Shown piece after piece: positions 1 through 4,508 of a DNA stretch of 7,031 nucleotides. The stretch is from an uncultured Pseudomonadota bacterium (GTDB lineage Bacteria > Myxococcota_A > UBA9042 > CAIXZC01), in assembly GCA_937884235.1 (NCBI GenBank), contig CALGBT010000093.1, positions 1-7,031 of the forward strand, written 5' to 3'. The notes below the pieces were generated by a model. It saw only the letters and a program-made list of their open reading frames with translations. It ran no database searches and was not told the origin of the DNA. The translations under genes were made by a program, and so were the position numbers. The first letter of the stretch is position 1, and every line of letters starts with the position of its first letter.

Positions 1-1052
1 GGGCGGGGGGTGGGCTCTTCTGCGACAATCCGGAGTTGAACATTGACCAGTTGATGGAGGCCATTCACGAACAACTCACCAACATCGACATCAAGGGCTC
101 CCCCACCATCGTCTTCGCCCACCAGTCCTGATTCACTCTTCACGAGGGCTTCAGCCACCACCTGCTCTGGAACGAGGTCGTTCTCCTCAGACGGCTTGAT
201 GCGGACCTCGTAAAGAGCCTCTCCAAGCTCTTCGGGCGGCTGCACCAGCAGGTCAAAACAACCGGTAGCATCAGACAGAACCCGGGTGGAAACATTGCCA
301 CTGCCAGCCGCAAAGGCAACAACCCGAGCCCCAACGAGGGGCTCTGCAAACTCACTGCTCAACTTCAAGCAACCAGTTATGTGGCGATAGGAGGTGATCT
401 TCGGTACGTTGACCGTCCATTCCACGGTAAAAGAATCGCCCTGGGTACCATCTGCAGCGAACTTCTTGCGCACATGATAAGGTGGGAACTGCTCCCCTCC
501 CTGGGTCTCCTTGAGGTAGACATAAACGTCGTACGTCTTCTCCTGGTTGACGAACAACTCGAAGCCCGGCTTCTCAGTCTGGCCGTTTTCGTAGTCATAG
601 TAGTAGGACTCAGACGCCTTGGCATCCTGGTGAATGTTGAGGTCTGGAATGGTGCCGTCTGCTACTGCCACGATCTGAGCTTCTTGCAACTCCAGTTCGC
701 TGCTTTCTTCAAGCAGAACTCGCCCCAGAACCCGCAAGGGACGGTGCATAGTCAAGGTCACATCATCACGATTATTCAGGGTCATGCCCGGGTACTGTTC
801 TTCAACTGCGACCATGCCCTGGGCGGGGGGGATAAGTCGCAGCCATCCCTTTACTGTTAGATCTGAGTCATCAACACAGACATGCACCTTGGGGTCGCAG
901 ACGAGGCCAGCGCCGCAATCCGAATCAGCATCACAGGTGGCGAGCATGGCCCCCTTGTCAGCCGAAAAGTCAGCAGGCATCATGCAGGCCGCAAACAGGG
1001 GTAACAGTAGCAATAGCCACCATCCTGTCTTCGTCCTAGATTGCCTCTTCAT
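1..1052 (-). CDS. Secreted lipoprotein with four-Cys motif and carboxypeptidase-regulatory-like domain (3' end missing)
   Basis: Reading the minus strand from the ATG at 1052 gives 350 codons with no stop before the window edge, so the C-terminus is missing. The N-terminus is a lipoprotein signal: Lys/Arg-rich residues 2-8, a Leu-rich core (11-20) and LFAAC with the lipidated Cys at 23; Phe at -3 is slightly atypical. Met at +2 suggests the outer membrane by E. coli sorting rules. Cys 40, 46, 52 and 59 form a C-x5-C-x5-C-x6-C motif, of the kind frequent in myxobacterial secreted proteins and probably disulfide-bonded. Residues about 225-305 resemble the carboxypeptidase regulatory-like (CnaB-like) beta-sandwich, with 'PLVGARV' and 'SDATGCFDL' and Cys 228 and 265 nearby. 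Residues about 62-222 also look beta-rich. The visible end is acidic, then Pro-containing. It lies 30 bp behind another lipoprotein gene and is probably cotranscribed. Function unknown; a surface binding or structural role is inference. Confidence 0.85.
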   Translation of the reverse strand, partial: MKRQSRTKTGWWLLLLLPLFAACMMPADFSADKGAMLATCDADSDCGAGLVCDPKVHVCVDDSDLTVKGWLRLIPPAQGMVAVEEQYPGMTLNNRDDVTLTMHRPLRVLGRVLLEESSELELQEAQIVAVADGTIPDLNIHQDAKASESYYYDYENGQTEKPGFELFVNQEKTYDVYVYLKETQGGEQFPPYHVRKKFAADGTQGDSFTVEWTVNVPKITSYRHITGCLKLSSEFAEPLVGARVVAFAAGSGNVSTRVLSDATGCFDLLVQPPEELGEALYEVRIKPSEENDLVPEQVVAEALVKSESGLVGEDDGGGALDVDVGELFVNGLHQLVNVQLRIVAEEPTPR

Positions 1053-1060
1053 CTTCCTAA

Positions 1061-1066
1061 CTCCTT
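1061..1066 (-). promoter_or_regulatory. Shine-Dalgarno for the four-Cys lipoprotein gene
   Basis: Minus-strand AAGGAG lies 8 nt before the ATG at 1052. It is a near-consensus site in the 30-bp gap behind the upstream gene and fixes this ATG as the start. Confidence 0.8.
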
Positions 1067-1082
1067 GTTGCCGCAATTGCTG

Positions 1083-1613
1083 TCAGGGGCACTCCCCCTT
1101 CAGTGTGACCACCCAGACATGCTTGATGAGGGGCAGTGAGTTGCCCTCCTCGTCCACGCCGGGGTCAACCGGATTGTTGAGGGCATTGGTCCACTTCAAG
1201 GCCCCGGGAGAATCACTGATGACCACCTCCACCGTGATTCTCTCGGAATCCCTCAGGTCCTGGACGCCTTCACAGACCGCATCAAGGGTCATGGACAGCT
1301 CACCAGCCTGCCGGTAATTCTTGCCGTTCTCCGCAATCCAGTACCATTCCGTCTCGATGGGGTCGCCATCAATATCAATGGCAGCATCCTCGATACTAAA
1401 CGTGGTGACTCCCCCGGTTGCCTTGGTAATGCTGATCTCAATGTCTGTCGGGATCGTCAGGGCCCAGTCAATGTAGGGCAGATGGTTGTGTGAGACCTCC
1501 ACCTCCTGGGGCGGGATGACACAGCCGGCAACTTGCCAAAGAGCAACGTAGGCCAGAAGCAGTACAACACCCCCAAGCCAACGAGCCCGAACTAGTTGCA
1601 ACGTCCGTGCCAC
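1083..1613 (-). CDS. Small lipoprotein with Ig/cadherin-like 'DxDGDP' segment, unknown function
   Basis: A 176-residue protein. Its N-terminus is a lipoprotein signal with Arg at 3, 9 and 11, a hydrophobic core at 13-26 and a classical lipobox VAGC with lipidated Cys 31. Val at +2 suggests the outer membrane. The mature part is about 145 residues and appears beta-rich. 'DIDGDPIETEWYW' (80-92) resembles the D-x-DGDP-x-x-x-x-W strand seen in cadherin- or PKD-like sandwich domains. Cys 114 and Cys 175 could pair. The longest reading starts at GTG 1613, preceded only by a G-rich stretch; no in-frame ATG offers a better signal peptide. That GTG overlaps a perfect sigma-54 promoter match, so the start is uncertain. 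It is followed after 30 bp by a second lipoprotein gene and is preceded by a sigma-54 activator gene. I do not recognise the family; the lipoprotein call is firm, the function unknown. Confidence 0.8.
   Translation of the reverse strand: MARTLQLVRARWLGGVVLLLAYVALWQVAGCVIPPQEVEVSHNHLPYIDWALTIPTDIEISITKATGGVTTFSIEDAAIDIDGDPIETEWYWIAENGKNYRQAGELSMTLDAVCEGVQDLRDSERITVEVVISDSPGALKWTNALNNPVDPGVDEEGNSLPLIKHVWVVTLKGECP
1598..1612 (-). promoter_or_regulatory. Candidate sigma-54 (-24/-12) promoter
   Basis: Read on the minus strand, 1612-1598 is TGGCAC-GGACG-TTGC. It matches every conserved base of the sigma-54 consensus, with exact GG-N10-GC spacing (GG at 1611-1610, GC at 1599-1598). The predicted transcription start is near 1586. 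It lies about 115 bp behind the end of a sigma-54 activator gene and points into the two lipoprotein genes. Against it, the element covers the apparent GTG start of the first lipoprotein, so transcripts from 1586 would lack that codon. A chance match in coding sequence remains possible. Confidence 0.5.
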
Positions 1614-1661
1614 TAAGATCCCCCCGTCTAAACCCCAAAAGGATGTCAGAAAAGCCGCAAA

Positions 1662-1690
1662 CCCCCAAAAAAACGACGTTTTTGTGGAGG
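1662..1690. repeat. 29-bp imperfect dyad, candidate activator-binding site
   Basis: The core is a perfect 15-bp dyad, AAAAACG-A-CGTTTTT (1669-1683), centred on 1676. Extending it outward to 1662 and 1690 keeps 12 of 14 opposed pairs complementary; the exceptions are 1668/1684 and 1664/1688. Its centre is about 90 bp upstream of the start predicted from the sigma-54 box, the usual distance for an enhancer-binding-protein site. The alternative is an RNA hairpin behind the activator gene, but its U-rich stretch falls inside the stem rather than after it, which is poor for an intrinsic terminator. The rest of the 1614-1726 gap shows nothing else clear. Confidence 0.45.
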
Positions 1691-1726
1691 TTCAGTGGAC
1701 AGCGATGTCACGAGTGTAGAGAAAGT

Positions 1727-3514
1727 TCACTCCTCGTCGTCGCGTTCCTTCTCAAGATAGCGAAAAATGGTTCGGGGGTCCACCCCCAGGTCACGGGCAG
1801 TCTGGGTTCGGTTGCCGCGGTTCATATCGAGTACGCGGGCGACGTAGTCTTTCTGGAAGCGTTCCTTGGCATCTGCCAGGGGCAATACCCTGATCTCGTC
1901 CTCGGATATGCCCAGTTCCTCGGGACCGACGAAGGGTCCTTCGGTGAGCACTACCGCCTTGCGCAGCTTGTTCTCCAACTCCCGCACATTTCCGGGCCAG
2001 TTGTAAAGGCGCAATGCGTTGAGACCATCCTTGGAGAAGCCCTGAACCTCGGCCTCATACTGCTTGATGAAACGCTGCAGAAAATAGTTGGCAATGAGCA
2101 CCACATCTTCGCCCCGGTCACGCAACGGCGGCAGCCAGAGGCTTACAACATTGAGGCGGTAGTAGAGATCCTGGCGGAACTCATTGGCGGCCACCGCCTC
2201 CTCAAGATTGCGGTTGGTGGCCGCGACCACCCGAATGTCCACGTGCTCTGGCTTGGTGCCACCGACTCTGCTGATCTGCCGGGTCTCCAGGGCGCGCAGA
2301 ATCTTTGCCTGAAGCGTGAAGGGCATGTCACCAATTTCATCCAGAAAGAGGGTGCCGCCATCGGCGGCTTGAAACTTGCCGGCACTGGTGGCGTGGGCCC
2401 CCGTGAAAGAACCCTTCTCGTGGCCAAAGAGCTCGCTCTCCAGGAGATGCTCCGGAATGGCACCGCAGTTGATGGCCACAAAGGGGCCGCTGGCGCGGCC
2501 GGACCGCTTATGCAGTTCCTTGGCAATGAGCTCCTTTCCGGAGCCCGTCTCACCGCGAATAAGCACACCGATATCAGTGGTGGCGACTTTGTCGACCCGC
2601 TTGAAGAGATCTCGCATGGCCTGACAGGCACCAATAATCTCGCCAAACCGAATCTCTTCCAACTCCAATTCCAGTTCTTCTTTCCGGGCCGTCAGTTCGT
2701 TGATCAGCAACGCGTTCTTGATGAGCAGCCCGGCCTGGCTGGCGAAGACACTGACCATGTCCAGTGATTCCTCTTCAAAGAGGTTCACGATATTGTCATT
2801 GCCCATGTAGAGAATGCCCACCAACTCACTGCGGGCCAGCACGGGCACACACATGACAGAGCAGAGCTTGAGGTCAACGACGCTGCGCGACTGCCGGAAA
2901 TCGGAATCGTGCAGGGCATCGGAGACAAGCAGCGGCTGCCTTGTGGCAACAACCTGGCGCACGATGGAGTCGGAGAACCCGCCTTCGGCAACGGGCAGCA
3001 TTTCTCGTTCGATATTCCGCACACAATGAAGAGTGGGAAAGCCTTCGTCGACGAGGAAGAGGAAGCCCTTGTCGGCCCCGGTCAACTCGATGAGCTTGTC
3101 GAGCATGAGGTCGACGAGCACTTGCAGCTCCTGCTGCTCCATGAGTGCGGTGGTAAACTCCAGGAGTTTCCGCAAAGAGTCCTTGATGCCCACGTCCTGG
3201 CTGGTGAACTCGTCGGTAGGGATGTCGAAGAGGCTGAATTGCAGGGTGGAACTCCCCAGTCGGATGACATCCTGATCCTGCAGCACCTGCTTCCGGGTCT
3301 TCTTGCCGTTGACATGAACATTGGCATTGCGGTCGAGGGCCGAGACCAGGTACTTCTTGCCATCAAAGAAGATCTGGCAGTGGTCCTGCTCGATCTCGGC
3401 ATCGTCAAGGACAATGTCACTGTCTGCCCCGCGTCCTATTGAAGTGATGCGCCGGTAAATATTGAAGAGCCGTGTACGAACACCGGGTCTCGGAAAGAGC
3501 ACTAGGGAGGGCAT
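1727..3514 (-). CDS. Sigma-54-dependent transcriptional activator, FHA-GAF-AAA+-HTH
   Basis: A 595-residue cytoplasmic enhancer-binding protein that would use ATP hydrolysis to open sigma-54 RNA polymerase complexes. Domains in order: FHA about 22-95 (SIGRG at 25-29, His 45, NG at 69-70); GAF about 128-268; a charged Glu/Lys-rich helix about 272-288, probably coiled-coil; AAA+ about 289-525; and a Fis-type HTH about 546-590. The AAA+ core is intact: Walker A GETGSGKE (321-328), the sigma-54-contacting loop GSFTGA (368-373, a Ser variant of GAFTGA), Walker B GGTLFLDE (386-393), sensor Asn 434 and WPGNVRE (506-512). There is no receiver domain, so control is probably by GAF ligand and FHA partner rather than a histidine kinase. 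FHA-type activators are known from myxobacteria, usually alongside Ser/Thr kinases. The FHA phosphate-binding Ser and Arg appear replaced (residues 42-43 are Glu-Gln). The start is supported by GAAGGTG upstream. It lies 43 bp behind the TPR-like gene. Confidence 0.95.
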   Translation of the reverse strand: MPSLVLFPRPGVRTRLFNIYRRITSIGRGADSDIVLDDAEIEQDHCQIFFDGKKYLVSALDRNANVHVNGKKTRKQVLQDQDVIRLGSSTLQFSLFDIPTDEFTSQDVGIKDSLRKLLEFTTALMEQQELQVLVDLMLDKLIELTGADKGFLFLVDEGFPTLHCVRNIEREMLPVAEGGFSDSIVRQVVATRQPLLVSDALHDSDFRQSRSVVDLKLCSVMCVPVLARSELVGILYMGNDNIVNLFEEESLDMVSVFASQAGLLIKNALLINELTARKEELELELEEIRFGEIIGACQAMRDLFKRVDKVATTDIGVLIRGETGSGKELIAKELHKRSGRASGPFVAINCGAIPEHLLESELFGHEKGSFTGAHATSAGKFQAADGGTLFLDEIGDMPFTLQAKILRALETRQISRVGGTKPEHVDIRVVAATNRNLEEAVAANEFRQDLYYRLNVVSLWLPPLRDRGEDVVLIANYFLQRFIKQYEAEVQGFSKDGLNALRLYNWPGNVRELENKLRKAVVLTEGPFVGPEELGISEDEIRVLPLADAKERFQKDYVARVLDMNRGNRTQTARDLGVDPRTIFRYLEKERDDEE

Positions 3515-3518
3515 GGTT

Positions 3519-3525
3519 CACCTTC
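3519..3525 (-). promoter_or_regulatory. Shine-Dalgarno for the sigma-54 activator gene
   Basis: Minus-strand GAAGGTG ends 4 nt before the ATG at 3514, with the AAGG core 6 nt away. It lies in the 43-bp gap after the upstream gene and supports the chosen start. Confidence 0.6.
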
Positions 3526-3557
3526 TGCGACTGGTCCAATCCTGTTGCCATCGCTAC

Positions 3558-4394
3558 TTAGAACGGAGTACCGAAGCTGATCCCGAAGCCGCCAGCGACG
3601 GGCCACGGAGCGACCTGCCACATGCTAGCAGATTCATCAGGCATTTCCAGCCGTTTCTCCTCAAGCACGGTTTCGGGGGTCCAATCGGCATAGGCATCGA
3701 AGATACCCCATGCGACCATGCCGGCAAAGGCTGCAAACGACCCGTACATGGCGCCGAGGGCAGCGGTACGGGCTGAGCCGTCGGGTTGAGCGCGGTAAAG
3801 ATAGACCCACGAGCCAATGTTGGCGGAGAGGAAGAGGACCTGCGAGGAGAGAAAGACAACGCCCTTTCCGGTCTTGCCGTTGATGAACTGCCCTGTCCCA
3901 AACGGGATCACAGTCACTAGGGGATGGCGCCGCTCGATGGTCCGTACAATGACAGTGTGGGTGGGCAGTACCGGCTCCTTGGGGTCTGGTTGCTTGATTT
4001 CAATGATCTGCAGTGCAATCAACTGGGTGCGCAGCTTCTGAAAGTCTGCCACCATATCGGGTGGGTAGTAGAAGGAGTCGAGTTCGAAGAGAGGGTTGGT
4101 CTTGAGCAGATGTGTGAACTCCTGCTTAAAGCCCACCTTGTCCAGCTTCCACCAACGAGCTGCCCCCAGCCACTCCCGCGCTTGCAGAACGAGTGCCTGG
4201 GTCGGCAGTAACTCAACGGGATTGAGCAGCGGTTCAAGGAGTTCAATAACCTTCTCGTGGTCCTGATACTCCACGGCATTCCGGGCCAACTCGAACTGGT
4301 CCTCTGCCGATTGGCGTGGCTGGGCGCGGCCGACTGACGGAGAGACCGCCAATACGAAGAGGGCGAGTAGAAGCATTGCTGTCGGAACACGCAT
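3558..4394 (-). CDS. Periplasmic TPR-like protein with C-terminal membrane segments, unknown function
   Basis: A 278-residue protein with a signal peptide at 1-24 (hydrophobic 6-19, ending VGRA before Gln 25). Residues about 28-125 are helical and TPR-like: 'AEDQFELARNAVEYQDHEKV' followed by an LLEPLL helix and 'LLKTNPLFELD', then a Pro-Pro segment. I know this arrangement from uncharacterised myxobacterial envelope proteins. A linker (about 130-150) leads to 'VIPFGTGQFINGKTGKG' (162-178), a Gly-rich motif of the P-x-G-x-GQ-x-x-NG type that precedes membrane helices. Two hydrophobic stretches follow, about 178-200 and 211-235. The C-terminal 40 residues are polar and then Gly/Phe-rich, ending in Phe. 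No Shine-Dalgarno precedes the ATG; a -10-like hexamer lies 6 nt upstream instead. It is first in a minus-strand run with the activator and two lipoproteins, and divergent from the RND transporter. The role is unknown; envelope assembly or protein interaction is inference. Confidence 0.88.
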   Translation of the reverse strand: MRVPTAMLLLALFVLAVSPSVGRAQPRQSAEDQFELARNAVEYQDHEKVIELLEPLLNPVELLPTQALVLQAREWLGAARWWKLDKVGFKQEFTHLLKTNPLFELDSFYYPPDMVADFQKLRTQLIALQIIEIKQPDPKEPVLPTHTVIVRTIERRHPLVTVIPFGTGQFINGKTGKGVVFLSSQVLFLSANIGSWVYLYRAQPDGSARTAALGAMYGSFAAFAGMVAWGIFDAYADWTPETVLEEKRLEMPDESASMWQVAPWPVAGGFGISFGTPF

Positions 4395-4400
4395 GCGGCC

Positions 4401-4429
4401 ATAATAGCGCCGGCCGGCTCAGTGAGCAA
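4401..4429 (-). promoter_or_regulatory. Candidate promoter giving a leaderless message for the TPR-like gene
   Basis: On the minus strand TTGCTC (4429-4424), a 17-nt spacer and TATTAT (4406-4401) form a sigma-70-like promoter with a good -10 and a weak -35. Seven bases past the -10 lies the A of the ATG at 4394. Together with the missing Shine-Dalgarno, this fits leaderless transcription. Confidence 0.4.
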
Positions 4430-4447
4430 GCATCGTTGCCACCCGTT

Positions 4448-4476
4448 TTGACACTGAGGCTCCTTCGATATACGCT
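4448..4476 (+). promoter_or_regulatory. Candidate sigma-70-type promoter for the RND transporter
   Basis: A consensus -35 TTGACA (4448-4453), a 17-bp spacer and TACGCT (4471-4476, matching TAnnnT) would start transcription near 4483, leaving a leader of about 26 nt with a Shine-Dalgarno. TATACG at 4469 with a 15-bp spacer is an alternative -10. Confidence 0.5.
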
Positions 4477-4488
4477 GGGCACAGCGTA
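4471..4488. repeat. Perfect inverted repeat over the transporter promoter, candidate operator
   Basis: TACGCTG (4471-4477), a 4-bp centre GGCA, then CAGCGTA (4482-4488): seven of seven pairs complementary. It covers the predicted -10 and transcription start of the transporter, where a repressor would act. It could instead form a short hairpin at the 5' end of the message. Confidence 0.45.
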
Positions 4489-4495
4489 CACCTAC

Positions 4496-4500
4496 AGGAG
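4496..4500 (+). promoter_or_regulatory. Shine-Dalgarno for the RND transporter gene
   Basis: AGGAG lies 8 nt before the ATG at 4509. It selects this ATG over the internal Met at residue 26, which directly precedes the first membrane helix. Confidence 0.75.
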
Positions 4501-4508
4501 TCCAACCA

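Noticed and set aside
825..831. Run of seven G (C on the coding strand) in the left-edge lipoprotein gene, a possible phase-variation tract
   Set aside because: The run is short, the frame is intact through it, and similar short G/C runs occur elsewhere in the window (for example 5-10 and 1620-1625).
381..1317. Plus-strand open frames opposite the two lipoprotein genes (381-860 and 784-1317)
   Set aside because: The minus strand carries two consecutive reading frames with lipoboxes, and the downstream gene has a good ribosome site. The plus-strand translations lack recognisable features.
2457..2471. TGGCAC-N5-TTGA on the plus strand inside the activator gene
   Set aside because: It lacks the essential C of the -12 GC, points antisense, and no gene lies downstream. 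It shows that near-matches arise by chance in this sequence.
1607..2767. Long plus-strand open frame (386 codons) opposite the activator gene
   Set aside because: It lies antisense to an unmistakable AAA+ activator with all its motifs intact, and its translation shows no domain. It is a codon-bias shadow; likewise the plus-strand frame at 2909-3442.
4426..4441. Second sigma-54-like box upstream of the TPR-like gene (TGGCAA...TTGC on the minus strand)
   Set aside because: The GG to GC spacing is 11, not the strictly required 10, and the -24 element has a mismatch.
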